Shown here piece after piece: positions 23,847 through 37,160 of a DNA stretch of 64,000 nucleotides. A model generated the notes under the pieces. The model searched no databases. It saw only the letters and a program-made list of their open reading frames with translations, and was not told where the DNA came from. Source of the DNA: Nymphaea colorata (lineage: Eukaryota; Streptophyta; Magnoliopsida; Nymphaeales; Nymphaeaceae). The first letter of the stretch is position 1, and each line of letters opens with the position of its first letter. The stretch is from the NCBI RefSeq assembly GCF_008831285.2, contig NC_045144.1, positions 2,172,001 through 2,236,000 on the forward strand, given 5' to 3'. The position numbers and the translations under genes were made by a program.

Positions 23847-25944
23847 AGCAAACATAGGGGTTAAAAGTGCCTAAATACTAGCAACAATAAGATTGTGATT
23901 GCACCCATGTTGTTCCCTTTCTCATAAACTCAATCCCAATCTAAGGAGATTTTTTAGTCAAAAGTGAGTTTAATTCCAATTGCTTTTTATCAACAAGCTA
24001 AAATTTACCGAATTAGTCCCAAGATGCAAATAGAGAATCAAACTCCTCATCATGTGACCATTCTTCAAACATTAAACCCAAGTCCAAATTCTGCTCGGCT
24101 GTCAGCTACTTTACTAAGTTTGGCACCTCTTAGAACCAGTTATGATCACCCGATCTCAAGAGGGTAATAGTACCCAAGGCTTATCTAACCTTCAAATACT
24201 AAGAGGCGCACAACAGTAAGCAGTAAAGAAAGGAATGGCATTTTGGTCATTTGTTCAACAAATGTCTTTCATAGTTTTTTTTTTTTTTTTTTCATTTTTT
24301 CTTTATGAAAAGGCTTTTTTGGTATGAATTAAAATTATTTTAGTCATTAACCATACACGCGTGCATGAAAATTCATGCACCAGTATGACATATATATGAT
24401 GAGGTTAGACAAATAACTGCGTTTTATTAATACACTTGTGGACGTTAAGAATGTGTTTTGTGTTATTGACTGCAAATTGGGTTTTAAAATTAGATAAGCA
24501 AACATATGATAAAATTGAAAGATGCAAGACAAAGGCTTATTGCAGAAGGATAAAATAAAATGGAGGGAATAAAATAAAACTTGTATGTCCCTTCCTCTGT
24601 TGACAGGCAACAAAGGGGACCCGCCCTTGCGGGACACCACGAACCTGGTGAGAAATGACCAAAATATCAGTAAAAACAGAGAGATTTTTCCGAAGATGAC
24701 AAGGAAACTATAAAAATGTTAAAAATTTAAGATCTATATTTCTTCATAGAGATTTTTTAAAATGCCTCAATTCCGGCTCACTTTTTTCCGGACGTGAGGT
24801 TACACGCCCGTGGGTGTTATAGGCATAATAGCCAATGCACCCCTGCATATGCTCACTTACGTGTATGAAAGTCAAAAAATAAGTACTCACAATATACATT
24901 AATGAATTAAACCTTCTAAAAAATATAATATAGTTTTTGGGCTTCATTTAGAAAATATTTATATCTAAAAAGTGAAAGGCCTGGAGGAAGGTACCTCTTT
25001 GGACGGGCTTGTTATAGTCAGGGTGGAGGGAGGGGGGCCGCCTCATCCCAACCAATAGAAAAAAAAAATTATATTAAAAAATTAAAATTTTTTAGTTGGG
25101 TAATGTATTTTTTGGATTCAGATTTAGTTTGACTTTATTCGGATAAGTTCGTTGGACCGTTTGGCCCGTCCTTAAAAAAATTCTTCACTTCACCCCTCAT
25201 TATAGTATTGTGGTTCACCAAAGTCTGCGCAATCAAATTTCTTTGCTGAAAAAAAGAAAACAGTAAGAGCTGCTTCACATAATATAAGTTGGCGCATGTT
25301 GCATGTACACACATACTTGATATAATTAAAGATATGAAATCAATCAAATTAAAGAATCTTTTTCTGCTTTTCAGATTTTTTTTGTATATTGAGATCTATG
25401 GATGCATTTTGCTTTACTAATTCTGTAAAAATTAAGTTCTAAGTCACGGGTTTGAGATATGTAGAACAGAGTCTCCGACTCAATAAATTCTCTTCGAAAC
25501 ACGCTCGTTGTCAACCATTTATAATGTCATGGTACTATTCCAAATGCACACAATGGATGGATAGCGAATGTGAGGACGACCAATTACGTACTCATTGGAG
25601 CAATGTGTACAACTGCTCTGCTTAAAAAATTATAATTGTTTACGTACAATAGATGTCTACAATCATATAAAATGCACTTTTTCGGTTACCACTGAAAGCC
25701 TAAAATATAGCAGGCGCAAAACTGGAGCCAGTTGCTCACACCAGCTTTTTAATTGTTCATATTGTCGTTTGGGTGCATTTGCTGTTAATTTAAGTATACC
25801 TATGCCCATCAAAGCATAAGAATTTTTTAAAATTGTCCTCTGGCTATACCGCTTATCGGACAGAGTAATCCTTAGCACGCAAAAGTCAAACCCAAAATAT
25901 GTTCTTGATCTACTGTTTTGATTGAATGTTCAAAGAAATAGAGT
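23847..25944. other. Intergenic, nothing recognised
   Basis: No gene recognised. A poly-T run lies near 24276-24292. The segment 25020-25080 resembles the GGC/CCC plus A/T-rich tail dispersed repeat noted elsewhere. Confidence 0.4.
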
Positions 25945-26388
25945 TAGAGATGTCAATATATCCGATTTCGATAAAATATTTAACTGAATTCTTTCGAAAT
26001 AATCAGGTATGAAAAAAGTTTTTAATATCAAATTAAAAATTGAATCAAATGTCGATATAAGAAATAACATATGATTGGATTCAGTTTTGGATTCAAATAT
26101 ACATAAATATCCAATTTGGATTCAAATACGGGTTTATATCTTATTTATTTTTAAACAAATATCCTGCTCTTGCTTTTTGAAAATTGAACAGATTTGGTTT
26201 AAAATATGGATTTAGATTCAGATATGGATGTAAAAATCAGGTTCTCATTGGATTGAGATTGTAAAATTGCATTTCAGGTTCCATGACTTTTGTTTTTATT
26301 TTTATTTGAATCCAAATATATGAATATCCAAACAAATTGATATAATTAAGAATATATCTGATTCAAACCCGAACTATTGACATTCCTA
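25945..26388. mobile_element. hAT-like MITE, TAGxxATGTCAATA ends
   Basis: The left end TAGAGATGTCAATA and the reverse complement of the right end, TAGGAATGTCAATAG, form a terminal inverted repeat of about 14 bp. The 444-bp interior repeats words such as GGATTCA and AATATCCAA, with no coding potential. The ends resemble hAT MITEs, but the flanking octamers do not match, so a target duplication is not confirmed. Confidence 0.55.
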
Positions 26389-27400
26389 CTTAAAGCACCC
26401 AAATTTAACATAAAATGGGGGTGGTGGACTTATACTATGGCATAATGAAGAATCTCAAAGCGAAAACTCCCCAACAACATATAAGTTTATTCATATAGAT
26501 CTTCCTTTTTTTCAAGGGCTTCAAGTAAACTACACCAAGCCCATGTTACATATGCACTTGCTTTTGATGTCAACAATATTTTTTTCCTTTGTTTTAATTG
26601 AATGATAAAAACTCCAGTCAATAAAGTTGTTGCCCACTATAAAATAGATAAGTACATGCACTCATTATCACAACATAGCCATGCATTTACCTTGGACTGG
26701 TAGAGCCCCGTGGCCCGTAAGGGCTCCAACCTCCCTTCAATTTTTTTTTTTTTAAATTTACATATAAATTTTAAAAAAAATTTGAAACTATAATTCGATT
26801 TTTTTCATTAAAATTCTTTAACTCCACCCTTAACTTAGATGTTCATTCGTTCACTAATTAACTTGACACGGCGAAAATGCAATTTTATATGTTTTACCAT
26901 ATAAACCATCAACTCATCATCAGTTCACATAATTCATTATACTCTAAATATTCACCTGGAGAAGGTTATACGTTACCATTCGCCCGCAATGGAGGGATCA
27001 TGTGTCACGCGTTATGGATTGAAAAGGACTAAAATGTTTTTAGAGGTTAAATGAAAGACTAAAAAAACTTAAAAAAATTCCTCGTAAAATCAAGTCTAGC
27101 TCGAAGTTCAAACTCAATTCGACTTAATCAAACTCAACAAAACAAACTCTAGCTTGACTCAACAACACTAAATGAAACTGGAACTCGACTTGTTCAATTG
27201 AACCGATTTATTTATATTTATAAACGACTCGAGTTGTGCAGCCTTAGTTTCGGAGGTCCTGCCCTCCTAAATGAACCCCTGGACTGGAATGGGATGGAGC
27301 CATTTTTGTCGACGTGTCAACCGGAAAGCAAGCCAACCTGAAATCTCCCTTCCAAGATTCTCTGGTCTGGCAGAGCAACGACGTACAGGAACGCGGGCTT
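26389..27400. other. Intergenic upstream of the desaturase gene; repeat remnants
   Basis: Around 26695-26860 there is another copy of the GAGCCC...GGGCTCC plus A/T-rich-tail repeat. At 27085-27245 a block of CGACTT, CTCGAC and GACTCGAG words ending GTTGTGCAGCCTTAG resembles the right part of the 23454-23838 hAT MITE, probably a truncated relative. From about 27250 GC content rises towards the gene. Confidence 0.45.
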
Positions 27401-27696
27401 CATGCTTAAATAAATAGGATGTAACACGGACGTTGAATCGTTATTCTAGTACCGGGGGAGAATATAGCCACGGGGGGACCACGCTGGCAGGAAGACTGCC
27501 TTCGTACAAGTGGGATCTCTTTCTGAGGCTTCCCCTCTCCCTCCGTGTCCTTGTCCCTCTGCTCTTCCTTTTTCTGACTCCCTCGCGTTCCCCTGGCATC
27601 GTGCTGCGCTAGCTTTCTTTCCCTTGTTTTCTTCTTGTGTTGCGACGAAGAATCTAGCCGGAATTTGAAGCGCCCGGCGGGAAAGGGAGAGAGGGA
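27401..27696 (+). promoter_or_regulatory. Putative core promoter and 5' leader of the desaturase gene
   Basis: The A/T-only motif TTAAATAAATAG at 27406-27417 is the only TATA-like element within 300 bases of the start codon. It is followed by a GC-rich, pyrimidine-rich leader (CCCTCTCC, CTTTCTTTCCC). The ATG at 27697 sits in GAGGGAATGGAG, a good plant initiation context with purine at -3 and G at +4. The transcription start is not visible in sequence and is inferred. Confidence 0.35.
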
Positions 27697-28377
27697 ATGG
27701 AGAAGGCTTATCTGAGCAAGTTTGTGGCGGAGACCGATTGGTACAACGACATTGTGCTGGGGACGCTCCTTCCAGGAGACGCGTGGAGGGGTCTCCCTCA
27801 TGTCGCTCAGGGGTGGCTCCGGAACTACATTGCCGGTGTTCTCCTGTATTTGATCTCCGGCGGTCTTTGGAGCATCTACATCTACTACTTGAAGCGCCAC
27901 GTCTACTTCCCCGATGGTACTCTCTCTCTCTCTCCGTCTCTCGCTTCTGATCAATCAGTCAGTTTCTCGGTATCGAGATTTGTCTCTTACTTTTTTTTTT
28001 TTCCCTGTTGTGCATGCGTCCCTCTGACTGCTGAGAGGGAGGGGAACTCTCTGTGTGTGTTCCCATTTCTTCCTTCTCTCTCTTAGAGTTTCTGCTCCCT
28101 ACTGCTTTTTGCTGTCTCACTCTCCTCCCCCTATTTCTGCTTTGTCTAGAGGTTTTACCTTTTCTGAACGGTACGATGGTTATTTCTGTCTAAGAAGGGT
28201 TCTATCTTTTCGGCGACCTTTTTGTCCTGGAGATTTGCGGGTTAAATTACTTATCTCAAATTTGGTGTCTTCCTCTGACCTTTCGCTCATAACTCGGATG
28301 AAAAGCTTTGGATCTTATCCCTAAGTCTTGATAACAGAATTCTGATGCACAAATTCAATATTGTTTGTCCTGTAATG

Positions 28378-28438
<61 letters not shown>

Positions 28439-31400
28439 TGTGTGTTTGTGAGTCCTTTCGGTGGAAATATACATGCATTAGGTGGTTAAGGGCTAAGCTT
28501 ATGCTGTTATTCCATCTTAGATTTGTATGCTTCCTTTTGGGACTATTGAAAATAAAAGGAAGACTGCGTGGGATGGATCTTTGAAAGCAATTTAGGGTCT
28601 CACATCTTAACCTTTTCCATGAGTACATAGGGAAGTAGTTGCTCTAGTTGTTCACCATTTCTCTTTTGTCTTTCTTTATTTTTTGAAATATAGAATCTAA
28701 GGGTTAAGTTAGGTATAATTGGGGAGTGATGCAATGTCATTTTTCTGCATGTTTTTGTTGGAGATTATAGATCCTAAAAGGAATATCCTAAAGCATTCTT
28801 ATATTGCGAAATCTTCTTTTAGCTGAAGTTCCTGACTAAGCTTTTTATTGATTTTCACATAGGACATTTAGTTACATGCTGGATACGGGCTTTTTTAAAA
28901 ATATGTCTTTTCAGATGATTTATGGGGTTCCTTATCACATTTCCACAGGTTCAATGCCCACACAAGAATCCGTTTTAAAGCAAATATGGGTCACTATGAA
29001 GGCTATGCCGTTGTACACTGCCTTACCCACGTTTTCGGAGTACCTGATTGAACATGGCTGGACTAAGTGCTTTTCAGGAATAGATGAAATTGGTTGGCCT
29101 ATGTACATTTTCTACTTGACTATTTATCTGGTTTTTGTGGAGTTCGGCATTTACTGGATGCACAGGGAACTGCATGACATAAAGCCTCTGTACAAGTATT
29201 TACATGCAACTCATCACATCTACAACAAGCAGAACACACTTTCCCCATTTGCAGGTAAAGTAGGTGAATGAGAGGGAGCAACTTCCAAAATCTCTTCAAT
29301 CCATTCCCTAGATTAGCCCGTTTAAATCCTTAACCTGCTTTTGCCAAAAACTATATCAGTTTTGATTGCTGAGTTTGTTTTGATAAAAGTGTGTTGAGCA
29401 ATCTGTTGTTTCTGCTCTTCCTTTGTACGAAAAAAAGGGCAAACATTGCCCAACTGTAGCAGAGAATATGTTCGAGGAAAATGGAGCGCAAAGTTTTATC
29501 AGGTTGAGAAGAATTGTTCTAGTCAATCATGTTCTAGGCTATCCAATATGCACTTTTGCTGGCTTTCTTTCAGACTTCTGTTATCACTGCCATTTCAGAG
29601 TTTACTCATAAATATTATTATGGCTTGTTATGTACAATGTACCTGCACAATTTCTCTTGCATATTTTCTTGATCTTGTATGAAAACCTAGAATAGAAAGG
29701 AAATACTGATGACTATATCATATGTACATGCACAGATGTTTTGCTTATTACTTAAAACTTAAAAGACTATAGAAGTGATACACCATCAATATGCTAGCAG
29801 GTGTCTCATTTTTAGCAAATGATATGGTGCTTCATTAACCTTGGTTTTGGTTGAACTTCTATGCTAGCTGTGACTTTCTTGCTGGTAAATTAATGTTTCT
29901 ACAGGAAAAGATATTTATCATAGGGCAAGAATCTATAGAGCTCACATTAGATAAATGGCATTGATCAGTTTCAATTAGCTTTACCACTGATGCTTAAGTA
30001 CCACAAAATTTGTGTATTGTAATCAACAATCAAGTAGTCAAGAGCTATGCCATGTGGATGCAGATATGAAACGACATGCTTCATATAACATAGAATTTCT
30101 CGAAAACTACGATGCCAGGACATGGCCACACGCACACACATATAAACTATAAGTGACACAGTATTCATATAAGTTTCATACTATAAGTGAAATCTTGAAT
30201 AAATCTTTATAATTAGTTGAAGTTCAATATAAAATGTAACTGATAATTAACTTTGAAAGGAAGATAAACACAAAGTAAGTAACCAGAATCTTGTAACAGA
30301 TGATATCATATGAAACATCAACAAGACTGTATCGAGCACTGTTTTGATTTTTTTTTTTTTTCATGGAGTGTCTTGATTTGTGTGAGAACCATTTCTTTCT
30401 GGTGCTAGGTGTCCACCACAAGTACCCTTTTAACATGGTTCTAGACTAGAAATTACCATTTACAGGTCTAATAAAGTTGTCAGAAGCTATTTATGCAAAA
30501 AAGGTTTACCGGGCCTTGAATTTGCCTTACTAGTGTTCGTATTTCTTTTTGCTCGTACAATAGAAGCCTTATAAATGAACACGTCATAATCAGTGGTGAG
30601 AGTTAGGTGACAATCTCAAAAGCTCACAGGAAGTCGAAGGTTGATTGAAACTTCAGAACAGGTCCCCAGCTTGTTTATCTCCAAAACCAAAAAAGCATGA
30701 GCATGAATTCTTTCTCATACAAAAGAACTTCATGAAAATAAGAACATCAACTATTGCCGGAAAAGTAAGAAATCTAATAATGGAATACAAAACACAGAGT
30801 TGAACATTGTTCCACTTGTCAGAATATCTCAGTAGGGACATGCAGGCGCCAAAATCAATTCAATATAACATGTGTGATCCATACCAAAAGTTGCTGAATA
30901 ACCTAAAAAACTGTCTTCCACATGGATTTCAGTGCAACATTGTATTAAGTAGGATTCCTTTACATGGTTTAGGACACAAATAAAGTAAAGTGAAGCATGA
31001 AGTACTGAGTACTGCTGGTGCTTGGAAAAGCCATCTGGAGATACAAGATGAGGTACAAATCTGATGAAGTATAAAATTTACAATGTTAGACTCATTTCAA
31101 AAGACTATACATATAGAACAGTCGTTAACTGAAAGTGGAAGGGTGAGAGTTGCATTTTTCATTGCATCAATATTTAGTTAGCCATTAGTTGGACGTGATG
31201 TCTGCTTTGAAAAAAGTAGATTCAAAATAAGTACAAGTACTGCTATTTCAATAGGTGCATATGTAGGCTAAATAGCTCTACGTGCAGGTTTTAGCTTCGT
31301 GAACCTGGATCCTGTAGTTTCTTCAATGCAGTAGGAGAGGGAACGCCATTCTATTGAAGTAATTCTTTTTTTTTTCCATCAGACATAGAAGGTATATGAC

Positions 31401-33077
31401 TAAAACTATGTGGATGATCTGATAATCACTGTTAGTCCACAGCTTTGTTGGAAGAATTATGCAGTTTTTATAAGTGTAAGCTGTAAAGTTCAAAGATGTT
31501 TGGATGTATTTATAGAATGAAAAACTATATGTGTACTTGATCCTGACCACTACAAGAATGACAACCATCATTCTTTGTGGAATCATCTCTTTACTCTTGA
31601 GCAGCACAAAGAAAAACTGTCTAATAATACTCCCCAGGTCTGATCCTAGTTCCAAACATGATATATTCACCTCTTGATTGTTCATTTTTAGTAGGTTCTG
31701 TAGCATCCTTTGTCATGTTTGAGATCTTTCTTGCTAAAGAAAAATGATTTTTGCGTAGGGTAATGGTCTGGTTGGTAAACCAGGCCTAATCTTGCTATCT
31801 AAGCGTTACTCTAGTTTACCACTTCATAAGGTATTGCCCCTTGCTTGCCTTGGCTTTAGAAAGATGCAATGCATCTTCAATGGTATGGTTCATAGACAAA
31901 AGAATTTTTAATATAATACTCTAATCCGTAATAATACTTGCAGGTGATAGTGCTCTGCAAGCATATAAAGGTTCTTCACTTTCAAACCTCCTGGCTTGCC
32001 TTATCTTCATTTACACTTGATCAGATTTCATAAGATGTCAACTTCTTCCTTCTTCATACTAGTAACAACTAGAGAATTTTCTGCAGTTCACATTTATAAC
32101 ATTTTTTTTCACATGGTCTGAGAATAAATTTTAGACAAAGTCATAGGCAATGGGTTCAGTGAGAAGCTGCGGATCAGGTTTAGATGTAAACGCTAATGGA
32201 GGTAAAAATAATTGGAAAGTGTTAGTGGTCTACCTATGTTCAAGCAACAAAAAGAAAGAGAATTGCGATCTTCTTCACTGAGGACTTTATAGTTGAAAGA
32301 ATTTCATCAGGTCCCATGGATGAGAACAGAGAAGCGATCTGAGGCAGCAGTGCATTCGCTTGGTCAGTGGCCATCCGTCACATACCAAATGAAAAGACAA
32401 GCATGAAGTTCCTTTTCAAGGATTCTCAAATGTCAACCTGTATCAGAAGCCATTGACAGAACCATCGTCAATCATAAGGCAGTCTTGATAAAAATGTTGT
32501 TCAACGAGATTCTCATGTTTGAGCACGTTAATGACTAATAACCAAGTAATTAATTGATCTGGTTCTAGTTTTCCTGTTATACTATTGTTGCAGTCCATAC
32601 AAATCTTATCTTGCTTTTCAACATTTTTTTGGCTTGGGAAAATGCACCATTTATGTATTAAGAAATATATCTCTTTGTATTATCTTAGGCACTTTTTTTT
32701 TCCTTGCTGAACAACTGCAATAACATTGGAGCATGTGATCGATTCATTTGTTCTGTCATGGTTTTCTTAAAAATTTGGTTGCAGGATTGGCATTCCATCC
32801 TATAGATGGCATACTGCAGGCGATCCCCCATGTTTTTGCCCTCTTCCTTGTGCCAACGCATTTCTTTACGCACGTGCTTCTCCTCTTCTGTGAGGCAGTG
32901 TGGACGGCTAACATTCATGACTGTATTCATGGGAAAGTGTGGCCTGTCATGGGTGCTGGATATCATACGATTCATCACACCACATACAGACATAACTACG
33001 GTCACTACACCATCTTCATGGATAGGCTGTTCGGTACGCTCTATGAACCTGAACTGGATGAGAAAAAAGCCTCCTGA
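27697..33077 (+). CDS. STE1: Delta7-sterol-C5(6)-desaturase, three exons
   Basis: Exons 27697-27916, 28949-29254 and 32785-33077 join in frame (819 nt, 272 residues plus TGA). Both introns are GT...AG, and each splits a Gly codon after its first base. The enzyme is an ER-membrane di-iron oxidase of the fatty acid hydroxylase superfamily. It introduces the C5(6) double bond into delta7-sterols (episterol, avenasterol) using cytochrome b5 electrons, in the sterol pathway to brassinosteroids. The three histidine boxes are intact: HxxxH at 145-149 (HRELH), HxxHH at 159-163 (HATHH) and HxxHH at 236-240 (HTIHH). Hydrophobic spans lie at about 44-65, 124-142 and 186-214. The C-terminus KKAS fits a KKxx ER-retrieval signal. 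The length is close to the Arabidopsis STE1/DWF7 protein (281). No disabling change is seen. It is the only apparently functional gene here. Confidence 0.95.
27917..28948 (+). other. Intron 1 of the sterol desaturase gene
   Basis: Donor GTACTC after GATG, acceptor TTCCACAG. The 1,032-bp intron is T-rich and contains the (TC)n(TG)n microsatellite at 28381-28444. Reading frames across it are artefacts of simple sequence. Confidence 0.88.
28381..28444. repeat. (TC)20(TG)12 microsatellite in intron 1
   Basis: A perfect run of 20 TC followed by 12 TG dinucleotides. It is likely to be length-polymorphic and so a potential marker inside the desaturase gene. Confidence 0.97.
29255..32784 (+). other. 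Intron 2 of the sterol desaturase gene (3.5 kb)
   Basis: Donor GTAAAG after TTTGCAG, acceptor TTGGTTGCAG. It splits the conserved SPFAG/LAFHP junction just after the second histidine box. At 3,530 bp it is far longer than either coding neighbour. I see no coding insert or complete transposon in it; poly-T runs lie near 30348 and 31369. Decayed insertions are likely but not identifiable by eye. Confidence 0.88.
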
Positions 33078-33230
33078 GCACTTGAGCGTCGTTCATCATC
33101 TCTCTCTCTCTCTCTCTCTTTCTTTCTCTGTTGCTGTTTTTGTGTGCTAATGTAATATGTGCGCTTTTTGGCTGGTGACTGCTGCTGAGTACCAATCATT
33201 TTGGTGGAGATAATCATAGTGTGTTCTTGT
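33078..33230 (+). other. Probable 3' UTR of the desaturase gene
   Basis: Begins after TGA at 33075-33077 and contains a CT repeat (33099-33120) and then T-rich sequence with TAATGTAATATG near 33148, a plausible near-upstream polyadenylation element. No canonical AATAAA is present in this interval, so the cleavage site is uncertain. Confidence 0.4.
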
Positions 33231-36200
33231 TATTGTCTGAGCATGGGCAACTGACACGGATGCTTCTTGTGCATCACCAAGTGTCGACTGCTTATGAATT
33301 GTGTGCACTCAACAGTATTTGGTTAGTTCGTGCAGGCACGCCATCTGTAGAGGAACTATTATCTAGAGTTCGCTACAATCTTGCTGGTGTTTGCTTCACG
33401 GGAATAGCCGTACTGATCTGAACCTTTTGTTTGGAATCCTAAGAACCGATTCGAAATCTATTTCTCAAGTAAACTAAACCTTGGGAGTGTTCAAAATACA
33501 ATGGCATAAAGTCTCTCCTCCTTGAGTGTCTATATTTGAATTTTTTATGTTTCCAAACAACAAATCACGTTCATGTCATGAGGGTCAGAAAAAAAGTGCC
33601 CATAAATGCAATTTTTTTTTTGGATGTATTTGATTTAGTGGCTTGGGAAGTCGCAAGTGTTGCGGCTTTATTAGATGTCTTTGAAGTCAAGCGATCGTAA
33701 GATGAGTTAATTTTAATTCTACCAAAATTTCTGCTAAGATCATTTCTGTCACAATTGACCTTGTTTAATAAAGGAACTTTAGAAAACTCTCAAGGGCCTG
33801 TTTGATGACCCCAGACAAAAGTTCATGGATAAAAATCTATGGATTTTAATCCATGGATTAATTACCAAGAGATAATTGTTCATAGACGAGATTTTTGTCT
33901 AGCGTATGATGGGCAAAGATTAAAGTCCTTGAAATATTGTCCCCCGCGTGATGGAATTGGATTAAAGTCCATGGACCAAAAAAAAACAAAAAAATCCGTC
34001 GTTGCTAAGATCGGCCTCCTACACGGTAAATTAAAAATAAAAAATTGGCCTCATACATAGTAACCTGGCCATCAATTCAACCACGTTTGATCCAAACTCC
34101 TGAATACGAGGAATATGTCGAGACACGTTTCCTTGTTAACTATAAGCCATTGACAGAAGACTCTGTAGAAATAATGCATGAGAATTTCATAAAAGGGAAA
34201 ACACTGGATATGAAAAAAGTGATTTAAACATGAAAAACTATTCTATTGCTTGCATAAGTTGCCTGGAGATGCATAAATCACAGGTCCATAAACACAAAAT
34301 ATTTGAAACTGAATGCTGCATACGATCCTAGAAACGACATATGTTTTAAGGGGTACTATCTATTAAATGCTAATGACTGAAGCAAGAAGTCGCCTGATTT
34401 ATGTGTTGTACCATTTCTTTGGAGAAAACGTTTCTCACTTGGTAGCATATTGCTAGAATGTTCTTCCTTGGCTGCTAAGGCGGTGGAATGTTTTCAAGGA
34501 TCAGACACTTGATTCTCAAGTATAAACTAATTCCAAAGTTTTAAACGTTTTATCGTTTTCAAGTTCTATACATTAACTTCAAGCAAGAAAATATGAATAC
34601 CAAAAGATTGAGCTTTGTGAACCTGCTGAGGAGAACACGCTTCAAACATTGAGCCGAGTGAACCCGATGAGGAGGAGGCTGCGGTGGGAGGGCGAGCTGC
34701 TCGCTCTAGTATGGCGGTGAGAGAGATGAAACTGCTGTGGATGCCGCAATTCATGTGGATGTCGCAGTGAAGTGGTGCGGTGAAAGTTTTCTATCCACGG
34801 ACAAAGTCGGAGCTCCATTATTTTTCGTGGACAAAAGTCCGCACTCTTCGTCCTTGAGAGCACAGACTTTTGTCGACCGTGTGACAGAGCAGGGATAAAC
34901 AGGCACTAAGGGATTTTTAGATGAAAATTTGTCGTTTGACTCTATTCAAATAAATGACATTCTAGAAAGTTGGACTTTTCTAAAGCCTTTTTATGCTTGG
35001 TGTATAGATTATGCTTTAGAAGAGTTAGATGATGAGTTTTGAACTAATGCGAAATGACTAACTCAAAAATATGATCTTTGGTTAAATACATTTCTTATCT
35101 TTGATATGTTTTTGGTAAATAAATGGTGATTTATAAACTCAGCATATATAGTGACCCAAAAACCCATATATTATATAAGCCGAATGTTTATGTACAAAGA
35201 TATTTAAGCACAAAATCAGTCTGTCACTACATTCCCAACTTTCTAGAGATGAAGGGTTGAAGTTGTTGTTTACTTTGATAAAAAACTTGTATCCTTGGGT
35301 ACGTTATGATTTCTTAAAGTTTTATGATGATTATCATTTTATTTGCACACCCTAACGTTTTAAGCACTTGAACCAAGAATGGTTCTTTGGCCTACTTGTA
35401 AGTGTATCATGTATACAAGGGTTCGGGGACTATCGTTGTATACTTTGGAGAGTGAGGCATCTCCTTTAGATCTCACAATATTGAATGCAAGTTAGTATGA
35501 TATTAACTCGAGGATCTCTCCTTACAGGAAAAGAAAGTTTAAATTGTATGTACCTATGGTTATCAATTGTTCCGATTTAATGGATGTATTTGCAATGTTT
35601 CCATTAACAATGCTTAGTACCCTATTAGGGTGAGCATTCTTGCAAAATTCTCCATTTATGCTAACTTGATTTACTACTTTATTGGTGGTTGTATTGAGGG
35701 AATTTTACAGTTCTCACCTTGTACTTATTATATTCCAGAGTTGACATTGTGGATTAAATCCAGAAGTGATGATCTAGATCATGTCATCTTTTGGACATTG
35801 GTTCTCCGGAATGTATTACGCTTTGCTAACCAAATTTCCAATGTAAAAAAGAAAAAAGAGATTGGAAATGAATAGAAGAACCTTCGTTTTTGTTAATACT
35901 CCAAATTCTCTTATCTTTTACTGGTTCTACATGCTGTAAGTAAAATAGGGGCGTTACATTTTTGTCATCCCATGCATCAACAACCGCATTGTTAAGCATA
36001 AAATGTGGGAATGAGAACATTTTTGTTTTCTTTACGACAAAAAGCTTGGCATGATCATGCAAGTCACAGTATTTATGAAATCTAAGAGTGACCAACATCT
36101 TTGTACTCCATGCCCAAAATTTAGGTGTGCCATGTCCAAACAAAGGTGTCTAGAGAATGATACCCTTTCATATCATAGTTCAAGGTTGTGTTTAATGTTC

Positions 36201-37160
36201 CAACTGCAGGAGCAGGAAAAGGAAAGAAACTCTAGCTGGGTGGTACCTCTAAAAATCATGCGACCTTGTGATCGTGGAATGCCTGCTCTTGCCAATTGAA
36301 GTTCTAGGTGCAGTAAACAGAGATGAATTTCTAGGAGGAGAAATATGTGAGGTTCCTTCTTATTTTTATGAGCATGCCCAAGGTACCTTTGTAATGGTTT
36401 TTATCTTTAAATGACATACCATTTTATGTCTCATATTCGTCTGTGACTATTGCATATATTATTTTCTTATATATAATTTCTGCCAGCCTGTTCTTGTATA
36501 CTTCTAATTTTGGAGCTTTTTTTTTTTATCGATATGACTTTCATTTTCATTTTAGTTAATTAGTTCTGCCTGGTTCATCATGTATTCAATTTGAAATTCA
36601 GACATTCTTGCTGATGCACTCATGCTTGGATAAGGCGTAAATTAGGTTGTCAGGAAAGGCTTAAACTGTTAAGAGTAATGTACATCATGCACATAACACA
36701 TCACATATTGCCAGATTTGATATTGTTCACATTACAAAGAAAGGCTTAAGCATAATGTACGTGTCATCTAAATCAATCATTACATATCTCCAGTCCAAAC
36801 TTGATTTGGTGTGTTCGGGTTGGGTATGAGTAAACTATGGAATTATATGATATATCCTGTCAAGGCGTAAATTAGGTGGTCTCAAATTGTTGGATTTAAT
36901 ACAATCTGGTGTAGGTGAACAAATCCAAAACTTAGATCCAAACTAAAACCAAGAAAATTTCTCCCAGGTTACCATGATATATATAGCTTGGGGCGCTATG
37001 ACCTCTGCTATCAGACGGAGCCATGGATGTTCATACTTAAGGTGCACACTACTGTGTCATTTGGATCTTGACCTGTATATGATGTCAATAAGGTTACTGT
37101 TATGGGTACATGTTGGGTTTCAGATCAAACATCCAGGGGTCAAATATGTTGTGTATAAAT
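33231..37160. other. Intergenic; possible 1.1-kb non-autonomous element
   Basis: No gene recognised. GGGCCTGTTTGATGACC at about 33795 and, inverted, AGTGCCTGTTTATCCCT ending about 34908 could be the termini of a non-autonomous hAT-like element; ATGGATT/AATCCATGG and ACAAAAGTCC words occur near both ends. No target duplication was found. The TGTATAAAT at 37152-37160 is the left target duplication of the next element. Confidence 0.35.

Noticed and set aside
27406-27954. A 182-codon minus-strand frame over the desaturase first exon
   Set aside because: It is antisense to the confirmed exon 1 and GC-rich leader, where stop codons are rare. It shows no family motif.
31323-31706. A 127-codon minus-strand frame inside intron 2
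   Set aside because: Intronic AT-rich sequence with no recognisable domain and no codon-usage signal.
32685-33005. A 106-codon minus-strand frame over exon 3
   Set aside because: Antisense shadow of the desaturase third exon; the + strand carries the histidine box and conserved residues.
33794-34908. 1.1-kb hAT-like element
   Set aside because: The terminal similarity GGGCCTGTTTGATGACC/AGTGCCTGTTTATCCCT is suggestive, but no target-site duplication was found; mentioned only within the intergenic entry.
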